From the NCBI GenBank assembly GCA_023389295.1, contig JAEWEO010000098.1, positions 15,091-79,090 on the forward strand: 64,000 nucleotides of DNA. The letters are read 5' to 3'. Positions 17,699-25,514 of the stretch are shown here, in pieces. Within the stretch, counting starts at the first letter, position 1. Every line of letters starts with the position of its first letter. This DNA comes from Bacillota bacterium (GTDB taxonomy: Bacteria > Bacillota > Clostridia > Lachnospirales > Lachnospiraceae). The translations under genes and the position numbers were made by a program. The notes under the pieces were generated by a model. It did not search any database. It was not told the DNA's origin and saw nothing but the letters and a program-made list of their open reading frames with translations.

Positions 17699-17731
17699 AT
17701 TAATACTTGTTCTTTAAAAACTTGTTGACAA
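17699..17731 (-). promoter_or_regulatory. candidate spoIIE promoter with wide spacer
   Basis: On the minus strand TTGTCA (17726-17731) is followed after 20 bases by TATTAAT (17699-17705). The spacing is longer than a normal sigma-A promoter but matches the 21-22 base spacers of Spo0A-activated spoII promoters in Bacillus. It is about 90 bases upstream of the spoIIE start. Confidence 0.45.
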
Positions 17732-17745
17732 GAATTCCATAGAAA

Positions 17746-17752
17746 TGTCGAT
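17746..17752 (+). promoter_or_regulatory. Spo0A-box-like heptamer
   Basis: TGTCGAT matches six of seven bases of the 0A box TGTCGAA. It lies 15 bases upstream of the -35-like TTGTCA of the candidate spoIIE promoter. Confidence 0.4.
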
Positions 17753-18023
17753 AATCTCGAATAAAGGGAGTTAATTCGTATTAAGACCCTGAAAAGTTCT
17801 TCCCTTAAGAATTATTTGAATTACCCCAGATCATGAAGTAATTTTAACATTATCCGTTTTTAAGAAGAATTAAAGTAACCATATCTACTTAGAGACTTAG
17901 GCTTCAGGCTTTGGAAATGTTTTTAGGGTTCATATTATAATTGAAACCATTTAACAATACCACCTTAGAAATAGAACAAAGAGTCCGCTTGCGAAGCGCT
18001 AGCTCCCCAAGCAGATTATGACA

Positions 18024-18058
18024 CAAAAAAAAGGAAGTTGCATATAACAACTTCCTTA
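18024..18058 (-). terminator. terminator of the tRNA-Met gene
   Basis: AAGGAAGTTG and CAACTTCCTT form a stem with a short loop, followed on the minus strand by eight T. It starts about four bases after the tRNA 3' end. Confidence 0.88.
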
Positions 18059-18061
18059 TCA

Positions 18062-18135
18062 TAGCGAAGGACGGATTTGAACCGCCGACACTGCGGGTAT
18101 GAACCGCATGCTCTCGCCAACTGAGCTACTTCGCC
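18062..18135 (-). tRNA. elongator tRNA-Met (CAU)
   Basis: A 74-base cloverleaf on the minus strand. The acceptor stem is GGCGAAG pairing with CTTCGCT (first pair G-T), the D-arm starts AGCTCAG, and the anticodon arm is TGCGG-TTCATAC-CCGCA with anticodon CAT. The T-arm is GGCGG-TTCAAAT-CCGTC, with one weak pair. The discriminator is A and CCA is not encoded. A paired first position and a GGCG start point to elongator rather than initiator Met; a TilS-modified tRNA-Ile is less likely. In B. subtilis a tRNA-Met also lies between divIC and spoIIE. Confidence 0.95.
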
Positions 18136-18224
18136 AAAGTGACGAACTCTATTATATCTGCTAAATGAAGGATTGTCAATCCTTTTATCAAGAATTTTTA
18201 TATATTTTATAATATGGTAAATAT

Positions 18225-18521
18225 CTACTCTTCCCGCTTAAAAATATATTCATCCGGATAAACAAGACCAAGCTTATCTCTTGCAATTTCCTCAATATAA
18301 CTCTTGGTTTGAACCCTTGCTTTTAGATTATTAATCTCTGTGGTTCTCTCCTCTTCCTCATCAATCTGGGCTTGAAGACGACTAATTTTAATTTCGGCCG
18401 TATCCTTACGCTCTTCCAAACTGATTCGTTTATAAGATACAATGGCAAAAAGAATCAATACCACAAAGGCAATTACACCTACGCCTGTCCCATTTTTACT
18501 CCTTCTTCTCATCAGCCTCAT
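18225..18521 (-). CDS. divIC: septum formation initiator, FtsB/DivIC family
   Basis: 98 residues: a basic cytoplasmic N-terminus, one membrane helix (about 14-30), a coiled coil (about 35-75), and the conserved end YIEEIARDKLGLVYPDE typical of DivIC/FtsB. The family forms a trimer with FtsL and DivIB at the division septum. Its location next to yabQ and near spoIIE is the same as divIC in Bacillus. The symbol is given on that synteny. Confidence 0.88.
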   Translation of the reverse strand: MRLMRRRSKNGTGVGVIAFVVLILFAIVSYKRISLEERKDTAEIKISRLQAQIDEEEERTTEINNLKARVQTKSYIEEIARDKLGLVYPDEYIFKREE

Positions 18522-18650
18522 CTCCTAAATTTTTTCCTAATACCTCATGTATCTTATATTAGATCCAATTCTGTTATCAACTTAACCGGGGAAGTCTGTA
18601 CTGCCGGTAGGTTCACTCTCTGGACTCTTCTTGTCCTTACTCTTTTGCAG

Positions 18651-19286
18651 CTACCCTGGGATTGTCTTGGCTTTGTCCCCAGCATTGTCCTTGGCTTTGT
18701 CCTTGGCTTTGTCCTTGGCTTTATTCTTGGATTTGCCCTCTGGTTTATTCTTTGCTTTTCTTTGCTCTTTCTTTTGGCGTTCCATAGCTTTTTCTTCCAA
18801 ACGCTTCCTTCTTTTTACTGCCACATTTTGTTTTTTTCTATTTACTGCTATTTTATATGATTTCATCCATTTTTTCAATTGGGTATTTAATACCTTTATC
18901 ATCTTCTTTTCCTGTAATCCTACAAAATGGAATATTTTTTTCAAGTATTTAATCGCTATCCGAATAGGACTTAGCACAAATTTGATTAATTTAGTAATAC
19001 TATTAACCAAGAAATTACTTAATATGTAATAATACAGCACCATACCAATAGCCATGCCCATAATAGCAAAGCCTCTGATGATGCCGTTATTTTCTTTATA
19101 AATCATAGAAAATATAAAGATACTGGCTATGATCCAGAAAATAATATCTTCAATAGCTATAAACACCGCATTATGCTTTATTAATCTACGAAAAATCCGC
19201 AGCACATCATAAGCAAGGAGTATGAAGCCTCCCCATAAAACTGAAACTATAAAGAATTGAAGTTCCACAGTAATTGCATGATTCAT
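18651..19286 (-). CDS. yabQ: spore cortex biosynthesis protein YabQ
   Basis: 211 residues. The N-terminal 120 residues hold about four membrane spans with the YabQ-type opening ELQFFIVSVLWGGFILLAYDVLRIFRR region. The C-terminal third is extremely basic, ending in imperfect repeats of KAKD/DKAK (residues about 185-206), which are low-complexity and encoded by a tandem CTTTGTCCTTGG-type repeat on the plus strand. In Bacillus yabQ is sigma-E dependent and needed for cortex formation. The frame starts ten bases after yabP with GGAGG in between, so the two are one transcript. Confidence 0.88.
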   Translation of the reverse strand: MNHAITVELQFFIVSVLWGGFILLAYDVLRIFRRLIKHNAVFIAIEDIIFWIIASIFIFSMIYKENNGIIRGFAIMGMAIGMVLYYYILSNFLVNSITKLIKFVLSPIRIAIKYLKKIFHFVGLQEKKMIKVLNTQLKKWMKSYKIAVNRKKQNVAVKRRKRLEEKAMERQKKEQRKAKNKPEGKSKNKAKDKAKDKAKDNAGDKAKTIPG

Positions 19287-19295
19287 ACAGGCCTC

Positions 19296-19583
19296 CTATT
19301 TGAAAAGCCTGCCAAATATTGTTTCTGAAGATTTATTGCCACTAGCGGCATCAGAATACGTAAGGCTGTCAATTCTACCATCAATATCAACTTCACCCTT
19401 TTCAAGTGTTAATCGGTTTACATGAAGTTCACTTCCGCGTATCATAAGAATTCCTTGTTCTGTTTGGAGTAAAACTTCACCGGCATCAAAGGACAGCACA
19501 TCATTTACACCTGTTATTAAGGCAGTTTTTCTCGCGTTAATATTTAATTTGTGACCCTTAAGAATCTGTTGTTTTTCATCCAT
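19296..19583 (-). CDS. yabP: sporulation protein YabP
   Basis: 95 residues of the YabP/YqfC family: a short beta-rich protein with MDEKQQILKGHKLNINARK at the start and SGVN-like ITGVNDVLSFDAGEVLLQTEQG in the middle. It is associated with spore coat and cortex assembly in the mother cell. It is immediately upstream of yabQ, and GAGGAGG precedes the ATG. A candidate sigma-E promoter lies 65-95 bases upstream. Confidence 0.9.
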   Translation of the reverse strand: MDEKQQILKGHKLNINARKTALITGVNDVLSFDAGEVLLQTEQGILMIRGSELHVNRLTLEKGEVDIDGRIDSLTYSDAASGNKSSETIFGRLFK

Positions 19584-19647
19584 AGAAAAAGCCTCCTCAT
19601 ATAATAACTTAGTACATCCTTAAAATAGACCAAGATATACCTTGTTA

Positions 19648-19677
19648 AGTATATGAGAAGACCTTGAACTTCATGAC
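19648..19677 (-). promoter_or_regulatory. sigma-E-like promoter of yabP-yabQ
   Basis: On the minus strand GTCATGA (19671-19677), 15 bases, then CATATACT (19648-19655). This resembles the sigma-E pattern with a CATA -10 core. The match is imperfect in the -35 element. Confidence 0.4.
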
Positions 19678-19725
19678 GATGCAAAAGTAATTAATCAAAA
19701 GACTTAAGACAATCCTTCATAACCA

Positions 19726-19965
19726 CTAGAGATACTTGTACAATTCCTTAGCATCATCCTTCTTTGTCGTTTCTTGAACATCCATTACCTCTACTTTGAC
19801 CGCTTTCTCACCAAAGCCGATCTCTATAACATCTCCAACCTTAACATTTGCAGAAGCCTTTGCAGGTTTGCCGTTAATTGTTACCCTGCCGGCATCACAT
19901 GCTTCGTTTGCTATGGTTCTACGCTTAATTAATCTGGATACCTTTAAGAATTTATCTAATCTCAT
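19726..19965 (-). CDS. rqcP: S4-domain RNA-binding protein RqcP
   Basis: 79 residues containing a single S4 domain (MRLDKFLKVSRLIKRR and AGRVTINGKPAKASANVKVGD), the size and layout of Bacillus RqcP/YabO. In Bacillus it binds stalled 50S subunits with RqcH and promotes poly-alanine tailing in ribosome quality control; Hsp15 is the proteobacterial relative. I chose the ATG at 19965, preceded by GGGAGG, not the frame opening at 20034, which runs into the HU terminator. Confidence 0.9.
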   Translation of the reverse strand: MRLDKFLKVSRLIKRRTIANEACDAGRVTINGKPAKASANVKVGDVIEIGFGEKAVKVEVMDVQETTKKDDAKELYKYL

Positions 19966-20004
19966 GCCAACCTCCCATACCAGCTTCTTATAAAGAAAGA
20001 TGAT

Positions 20005-20059
20005 AAAAAAGGCTGTTTTTACTCCCACACCCAAATGAGTTCAGGAATTAAAAACAGCC
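20005..20059 (-). terminator. terminator of hup
   Basis: GGCTGTTTTT pairs with AAAAACAGCC across a 29-base loop, and six T follow on the minus strand. It separates hup from rqcP. Confidence 0.75.
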
Positions 20060-20075
20060 CTTTAGTTTCAATCTA

Positions 20076-20351
20076 CTATGCGTTGATAACGTCCTTTAAA
20101 GCCTTACCTGCTTTGAATTTCGGTGCTTTAGAAGCAGCAATCTCAATAGTTTCCTTTGTTAAAGGATTTCTGCCAGTTCTAGCAGGTCTCTCAGATACCT
20201 CAAAAGTACCGAAACCAACCAATTGAACCTTCTCACCTTTGGTTAATTCCTCTGTTACTACATCAATAAAAGCTTTTAAAGCCTTCTCTGAATCTTTTTT
20301 TGAAAAATCTGTTTTCTCTGCAATCGCTGCAACTAACTCTGCTTTGTTCAT
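20076..20351 (-). CDS. hup: HU family DNA-binding protein
   Basis: 91 residues with the full HU signature: MNKAELVAAIAEKT, the conserved GFGTFEVSERPARTGRNP DNA-arm motif near 46-63, and the C-terminal KAGKALKD. It is a histone-like dimer that bends DNA. AGAGGAGG precedes the ATG. It has its own terminator, so it is probably made in larger amounts than its neighbours. Confidence 0.97.
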   Translation of the reverse strand: MNKAELVAAIAEKTDFSKKDSEKALKAFIDVVTEELTKGEKVQLVGFGTFEVSERPARTGRNPLTKETIEIAASKAPKFKAGKALKDVINA

Positions 20352-20398
20352 GGATTTCTCCTCCTCTAAAGTATTTTTTATATTTTGTTTTTTTTAAT

Positions 20399-21175
20399 CT
20401 AACGATTCTTAACTTCCCGCCACAAAACGTCCTGCTCGATAGGGGTAAGCTCGCTTAGATTCCGGCCCATACTCTCTGCTAGAGCAAAGACATCTACAAA
20501 TCTATTTATAAACTTATTAGTGGCATTTGTCAAGGAATTTTCTGCATTTAATTGTAAAAAGCGTGATAAATTAATCATGGAGAACATCACATCTCCAAAT
20601 TCCTCAAAAATATAGCTTTCATCCCTAATTTCAATGGCTTTTTTAAGTTCTTCCAACTCTTCATAAACCTTTTGCAAAGCTTCTTCATAACCGGCAAAAT
20701 CCAATCCAGTTTTTGACACTTTACGTTGAATTTTTTCAGCTCTGATGTTTGCTGGTAATGCCTTCGCAACCTCTTTTAGTTCATCAGCTAAATTTCGATC
20801 CTTCTTTTCTTTCTTTTTGATTTCATCCCAGTTCCTTAATACCTCATCTGCATCCTCTGCTGTAGCATCTCCAAATACATGTGGATGTCTGCGGATCATT
20901 TTCTCGGCTTCTAAAGAAACAACATCATCAATACTAAATTCCTTCTCTTCTTCTGCAATCACGCTATGAAGTGCCACCTGGAGCAAAACATCTCCTAGCT
21001 CCTCACACAGGTTTTCTTCATCTTGGTTATTAATTGCTTCTACTGTCTCATAGCACTCTTCAATAAGACAGTTTTTCAGGCTTTCATGGGTCTGTTCTCT
21101 ATCCCAAGGGCAACCTTCTTCACTTCTAAGCTTCCGTATAATTTCCATAAATTCTTCAAAGCTGTATTTTGCCAC
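20399..21175 (-). CDS. mazG: nucleoside triphosphate pyrophosphohydrolase
   Basis: About 258 residues with the tandem MazG arrangement. The first domain has LIEECYETVEAI and EELGDVLLQV, supplying the EExxE and ExxD metal ligands; the second has YEELEELKKAI and FEEFGDVMFSMINL. It hydrolyses NTPs to NMPs and removes abnormal nucleotides. I placed the start at the GTG at 21175, five bases after GGAGG; the earlier in-frame GTG at 21187 overlaps that site. Bacillus fuses a methylase (YabN); this protein is MazG only. Confidence 0.93.
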   Translation of the reverse strand: MAKYSFEEFMEIIRKLRSEEGCPWDREQTHESLKNCLIEECYETVEAINNQDEENLCEELGDVLLQVALHSVIAEEEKEFSIDDVVSLEAEKMIRRHPHVFGDATAEDADEVLRNWDEIKKKEKKDRNLADELKEVAKALPANIRAEKIQRKVSKTGLDFAGYEEALQKVYEELEELKKAIEIRDESYIFEEFGDVMFSMINLSRFLQLNAENSLTNATNKFINRFVDVFALAESMGRNLSELTPIEQDVLWREVKNR

Positions 21176-21305
21176 TTGAACCTCCACTTCTTATGCGAAC
21201 CAACAAGGAACAGAAGGTTCACAAAACACTTATCTGATTGTAAGATTCTTATCAACTTATCTTCTTTTTGTATTATAACCATATCGATATGATTTTTACA
21301 ATAAA

Positions 21306-21391
21306 AAAGCACTCCTCGCTTCAATTTTTCATTGATTCTAACTCTCTAGAATATATAGGGAGCAGTACAATGAAAAAAGTACTTGGAGTGC
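21306..21391 (-). terminator. long imperfect hairpin after spoVT
   Basis: On the minus strand GCACTCC pairs with GGAGTGC across about 70 bases, inside which AGTAC and GTACT can also pair, and the outer arm is followed by TTTTTTATTG. It lies just downstream of spoVT and is a plausible but unusually long terminator. Confidence 0.4.
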
Positions 21392-21398
21392 CGATAAT

Positions 21399-21947
21399 TT
21401 ATTGTTCCATTTGTCTTCCTAAAAAAGCCGCTGCGGTACTCGCCAGCTTAATTTCCAATTCGCCAAATTTAGTTTTTGAGTCCTTTGTTAGGATAATAAC
21501 TGAACCTATAGCATCGCCTTCACTAATAATCGGGGTGATTACCTGATACATAAACTCCGAATCATCCTCATTCATTATTCTTATAAAATTTTTATCATCC
21601 TTTGAGGCAACCACAGTTTCTCTTTCATTAATAACCTCTTCCAAATCATGGCTTATACCTTTCGTAATTAGGTCCTTCTTTGTAGGACCAGCTACTGCGA
21701 TAAACTGATCTTTATCAGTAATTGCAACAATATGCCCTGTTGTCTGAGTAAGTGAGTCTGCATATTGCTTTGCAAACTGACCCAACTCACCGATGGGAGA
21801 GTATTTCTTTAAGATAATTTCCCCTTCTCTATCAGTAAATATTTCTAAAGGGTCTCCCTCTCGGATTCTTAATGTCCGACGAATTTCTTTAGGTACAACG
21901 ACACGACCGAGGTCATCTATTCTTCTTACGATTCCAGTTGCTTTCAT
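21399..21947 (-). CDS. spoVT: stage V sporulation protein T
   Basis: 182 residues. Residues 1-50 form an AbrB-type swapped-hairpin DNA-binding domain (MKATGIVRRIDDLGRVVVPKEIRR), and the rest is a GAF-like domain as in Bacillus SpoVT. It is a forespore regulator that adjusts sigma-G-dependent genes. It heads the conserved block spoVT-mazG-hup-rqcP-yabP-yabQ. GGAGGAAG precedes the ATG. Confidence 0.95.
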   Translation of the reverse strand: MKATGIVRRIDDLGRVVVPKEIRRTLRIREGDPLEIFTDREGEIILKKYSPIGELGQFAKQYADSLTQTTGHIVAITDKDQFIAVAGPTKKDLITKGISHDLEEVINERETVVASKDDKNFIRIMNEDDSEFMYQVITPIISEGDAIGSVIILTKDSKTKFGELEIKLASTAAAFLGRQMEQ

Positions 21948-22095
21948 AAATGATCTTCCTCCATTTTACGTAATTAAGTGAATTTAGTTAGATGTTACAT
22001 TATTTAACTAATACTATTGTTTGTAAAATGGGAAACTTTATACATTTGTTTCAGTAATTATTTTAAGTTGCATCGTTCTGGTTTTATGTTCGTTT

Positions 22096-22542
22096 TCAAA
22101 ACAAGTTCTCATCTAACACGATAGTAAATGGACCATCATTTACAAGAGATACCTTCATATCAGCGCCAAACTCTCCTGCCTGTACCTTTCCAACGCGTTT
22201 TTCTACCTGTTCCAAAGCATATTCATACAGTTCCTTAGCTTTTAAAGCCCCAGCAGCACGTAAAAAGTCCGGACGGTTACCTCTTTTGCAATCGGCATAT
22301 AACGTAAATTGGGATACTATCAATACTTCTCCTGAAACATCCCAAAGTGAAAGATTTGTTTTTCCGTTTTCATCCGCAAAAATACGCATTTTCAGTATCT
22401 TATCCAGGTACTTATCTACAATTTCCTTCGTATCCTCAGCTCCTACACCTAAAAAAATCAATAATCCCTGCCCTATGGCACCGATTACTTTTTCCTCGAC
22501 TGTTACCTTTGCCTCTAATACTCTTTGTATTACAATTCTCAT
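22096..22542 (-). CDS. dtd: D-aminoacyl-tRNA deacylase
   Basis: About 148 residues starting MRIVIQRVLEAKV. Visible motifs are SQFTLYADCKRGNRPDF with the catalytic-region SQFTL, and the C-terminal NDGPFTIVLD (NxGP-type) motif. It frees tRNAs mischarged with D-amino acids. I chose the second of two adjacent ATGs (22542), five bases from GGGAGG. It is next to a DNA glycosylase gene. Confidence 0.96.
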   Translation of the reverse strand: MRIVIQRVLEAKVTVEEKVIGAIGQGLLIFLGVGAEDTKEIVDKYLDKILKMRIFADENGKTNLSLWDVSGEVLIVSQFTLYADCKRGNRPDFLRAAGALKAKELYEYALEQVEKRVGKVQAGEFGADMKVSLVNDGPFTIVLDENLF

Positions 22543-22614
22543 CATTTCCTCCCTCAATAAAAAACAAGTGAATTAGTATCAATTTAATAATACCAATCTT
22601 CGTTTTTACTTCAA

Positions 22615-23106
22615 TTAATCTGATAATTTCCTAAGACAGGACCAAGCCTCAATGAGCTTGTCCATATTATAGCCTGCATTGGCCGGGCTAGTAGATGGTA
22701 ATTTTACTGCTTTCATTTCTGTGTTTGGATAAATGTACTTCATATAGAGTTGATGGGAGGTATTACCATTTGTAATAATTGATTTAATGGGTGCTTCTTT
22801 CAATATCTTAGTCAAATCATTGGCTATAACATTTTTTATACTGCTATCCGCAGAACCTTCAATTTCACAGCTTTGTATCACATCCCAGACAGCAAGATGA
22901 TTGTCTAAAATCATTTGTTTCTTCTCCTCTATGGTCGTGGGTAGTGGATACTCATATAGGGTACTGATAACCTTCCAAAAGCGATTCTGAGGATGATGAT
23001 AAAAAAATTGACCCTCTCTGGATTTAACAGAGGGAAAGGATCCCAAAATCAAAATTTCGGAATCCTTGTTATAAAGTGGTGGAATCGGGTGTGCTACTCT
23101 ATTCAT
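22615..23106 (-). CDS. DNA-deoxyinosine glycosylase (UDG superfamily, HDG type)
   Basis: 163 residues of the uracil-DNA glycosylase fold in the hypoxanthine-DNA glycosylase branch. Signatures are ILILGSFPSVKSREG near 18-32, the YHHPQNRFWKV stretch, and PSTSPANAG near 142 as the C-terminal substrate loop. The branch removes hypoxanthine from DNA. RBS AGAGGT precedes the ATG. It lies 29 bases downstream of deoB, so it may share that transcript. Confidence 0.85.
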   Translation of the reverse strand: MNRVAHPIPPLYNKDSEILILGSFPSVKSREGQFFYHHPQNRFWKVISTLYEYPLPTTIEEKKQMILDNHLAVWDVIQSCEIEGSADSSIKNVIANDLTKILKEAPIKSIITNGNTSHQLYMKYIYPNTEMKAVKLPSTSPANAGYNMDKLIEAWSCLRKLSD

Positions 23107-23135
23107 ACATTACCTCTATCTCGACAGACTATTCT

Positions 23136-24305
23136 TTATTTAAGAATCTCCTTTAGGAAGGAGGTACCTGCTGTCTTCTGCTCAACATTAAAATAATCTA
23201 AGATGGTTGCAGAAATATCTGCAAAGGACTTCTGTGTTCCCAGGTTTACACCTTTTTTAATCTTATTACCATAAACAACGAGCGGAATATATTCTCTGGA
23301 GTGATCAGTAGACGGCGTTGCCGGATCACAGCCATGATCTGCCGTGATCATGAGAATATCATCCTCACGGAGTCCTTCTAAGATTCTTGGCAATTGCTCG
23401 TCAAAATACGTCAGTGCCTTTGCATAACCGTCAACATCATTGCGATGTCCATAAACCATATCAAAATCAACCAAATTAACAAAGCACAAGCCTTCAAAAT
23501 CTCTTCCTGTACGTTCAATTAGCTTCTCAATTCCCTCTGCATTGTCATGCGTACGAACGGTATCCGTAATTCCCTTACCTGCAAAAATATCAAATATTTT
23601 ACCAACTGCAAGAGTATCATATCCCTTCTCTTTTAACTGATCCATCATGGTTGTAGATGGTTCCAAAGAGTAATCATGTCGATTTGAGGTACGTTTATAA
23701 TCGGGGTAACTACCGATAAAAGGTCTTGCAATAACACGTCCTACACTATGATCTCCTGTAAGTAATTCTCTTGCTATCTCACAGTAACGATACAGTTCCT
23801 CTACCGGAACAACCTCTTCATGAGCAGCAATTTGGAATACACTGTCAGCAGAAGTATAGACGATAAGTGCGCCGGTTTCTACGTGCTCTTTTCCATAATC
23901 ACGAATTACATCCGTTCCGGAATAGGGCAGATTACAAATTACTTTTCTTCCCGTTCTCTCTTCAAAGGGTTTTAAAATCTCCTGTGGGAATCCGTTTGGA
24001 TAAGTAGGAAATGGTTTTTCTGATATAATACCTGCTATCTCCCAATGTCCTGTTGTTGTATCCTTACCCTTTGACAACTCTGCCATTCTACCAATTGTTC
24101 CGTCATAGGAACTATCCGGCTCTTGAAACTTCTCTTTTACGCCATCGATCTGAAAAAGTCCCAACTTTTTCATGTTCGGCATATGAAAATATTTGCTGGT
24201 GGAGGCAGCATAAAGAGTATGACTTCCCTCATCACCATATAAATTAGCATCCGGTAACTCTCCGATGCCAACACTATCTAAGACAACAATAAATACTCGT
24301 TTCAT
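23136..24305 (-). CDS. deoB: phosphopentomutase
   Basis: 389 residues, full length for DeoB. Metal-binding features are MKRVFIVVLDSVGIGELPDA at the start, GKDTTTGHWEIAG near 80, and ITADHGCDPATPSTDHSRE near 325. It interconverts ribose-1-phosphate or deoxyribose-1-phosphate with the 5-phosphates in nucleoside salvage. GGAGG precedes the ATG. The 382-base divergent region to the PAP2 gene probably holds its promoter. Confidence 0.97.
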   Translation of the reverse strand: MKRVFIVVLDSVGIGELPDANLYGDEGSHTLYAASTSKYFHMPNMKKLGLFQIDGVKEKFQEPDSSYDGTIGRMAELSKGKDTTTGHWEIAGIISEKPFPTYPNGFPQEILKPFEERTGRKVICNLPYSGTDVIRDYGKEHVETGALIVYTSADSVFQIAAHEEVVPVEELYRYCEIARELLTGDHSVGRVIARPFIGSYPDYKRTSNRHDYSLEPSTTMMDQLKEKGYDTLAVGKIFDIFAGKGITDTVRTHDNAEGIEKLIERTGRDFEGLCFVNLVDFDMVYGHRNDVDGYAKALTYFDEQLPRILEGLREDDILMITADHGCDPATPSTDHSREYIPLVVYGNKIKKGVNLGTQKSFADISATILDYFNVEQKTAGTSFLKEILK

Positions 24306-24602
24306 TATATTTCCTCCATTCTCTCATATTATATATTATAATACATCGCTTATTACTTAGCATTTCCATTTTGATGACTATTACATACAAACAAACTAGA
24401 ATCAATACTGAGTCCTTATCACGTTTTAATCTATAATACTTGGTGCATTCGGCTATACTCCTATTATAAAATGAATGCCTACTAATATTATAATAATTTA
24501 TTTAAATTATGTCTATGTATTATTCGCAACATCCCAAGAGTTATGTGTCTTTAGGATAGAGAAACTACCATATTTTTAAAAATTAAGGTTTTATTAAATA
24601 TG

Positions 24603-24631
24603 TTGTAGATGCAAATTAACTATGCTATAAT
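24603..24631 (+). promoter_or_regulatory. sigma-A-type promoter of the PAP2 gene
   Basis: TTGTAG (24603-24608), 17 bases, then TATAAT (24626-24631) with an extended TG at -15. It lies 57 bases upstream of the TTG start. The rest of the 24306-24687 gap is AT-rich, and I see nothing else in it. Confidence 0.65.
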
Positions 24632-24687
24632 TTACCCAGTTGTTAAGACCTCGTTAAGCTTCTGACAATTAGAAAGGTTGTGTAAAA

Positions 24688-25371
24688 TTGAAGCAATTAA
24701 AAATCATAAAAGAATTCCTATTAAAATATAAGCATGGTGTAATTCTTTCTTACTTTTTTATTTATATGACCTGGTTTACTTATCTGGAGCGCACCATCAC
24801 CAAGAAGTTTCATCCGGTCTATTGCCGTTTGGATGATTTGATACCCTTTAATGAGGTATTTATCATTCCCTATATTCTGTGGTTCGCCTATATTTTTGTC
24901 ACAGTCGTTTATTTTTTATTTAGTTCAAAACAGGAATTTTATAAACTCTGTGCTAATCTATTTATAGGTATGACCATATGTTTAATCATTTATACCATAT
25001 GGCCAAACGGGCATAACCTTAGGGTTGATATTGATTCACTTGGCAGGGATAACATATTTTTATCGATACTTTCCACGATTTATAATGTGGATACCTCCAC
25101 CAATGTATTCCCCAGTATTCATGTCTTTAACTCAGTAGCGGCATGTATAGCAATTTATAAAAATGAGCGGCTAAGAAAGATTACTTGGATAAGACCTATG
25201 ACATTCCTCCTTACGGTCTCCATATGCTTATCTACTGTATTTCTAAAGCAACACTCCGTATTAGATATCTTTGGAGCCTTAGCATTAAATCTATTTATGT
25301 ATGCTGTTGTATATATCCCCAATTGGTCTAAATCAACACAGAACGCAAAGCAGGAATTATCAAAGATATAA
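24688..25371 (+). CDS. PAP2-family membrane phosphatase
   Basis: 227 residues with about six membrane spans. Two of the PAP2 catalytic motifs are visible: FPSIHVFNS (PSxH) near 140 and KQHSVLDIFGAL (Hx3D) near 190. The N-terminal KxxxxxxRP motif is not evident, as often in the inositol-phosphorylceramide-synthase-like PAP2 branch. The substrate is probably a lipid phosphate. The start is TTG at 24688, with AGAAAGG upstream. It is convergent with a glycosyltransferase gene behind a shared terminator. Confidence 0.8.
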   Translation: MKQLKIIKEFLLKYKHGVILSYFFIYMTWFTYLERTITKKFHPVYCRLDDLIPFNEVFIIPYILWFAYIFVTVVYFLFSSKQEFYKLCANLFIGMTICLIIYTIWPNGHNLRVDIDSLGRDNIFLSILSTIYNVDTSTNVFPSIHVFNSVAACIAIYKNERLRKITWIRPMTFLLTVSICLSTVFLKQHSVLDIFGALALNLFMYAVVYIPNWSKSTQNAKQELSKI

Positions 25372-25378
25372 AAACATA

Positions 25379-25470
25379 ATTCATTAGAAAAATTGAAAAT
25401 TAATCTATTCATTAGGAATAATTGAAAATCATTTATTTAAAAATTAGAAATCTATTCATTAGAAAAGGAC
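25379..25470 (+). repeat. imperfect 28-base tandem repeat
   Basis: ATTCATTAGAAAAATTGAAA starts at 25379, a variant starts at 25407, and a third truncated copy ATTCATTAGAAAAG starts at 25454. They fill the gap between the PAP2 gene and its terminator. Confidence 0.55.
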
Positions 25471-25494
25471 AATCACATCTGATTGTCCTTTTCT
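25463..25494. terminator. bidirectional terminator between convergent genes
   Basis: AAAAGGACAATCA pairs with TGATTGTCCTTTT around a four-base loop, with T-runs on both strands. It serves the PAP2 gene and the glycosyltransferase gene. Confidence 0.9.
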
Positions 25495-25514
25495 TTTATC
25501 CTTATAAGTTATAC

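Larger units (their letters stand above)
17612..18023 (-). other. long non-coding leader upstream of spoIIE
   Basis: About 410 bases without a credible gene. It contains the candidate spoIIE promoter and a Spo0A-box-like heptamer in the part nearest spoIIE. The rest is AT-rich with only a short CGCTT/AAGCG hairpin near 17991-18003, and I see nothing else in it. Confidence 0.6.
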
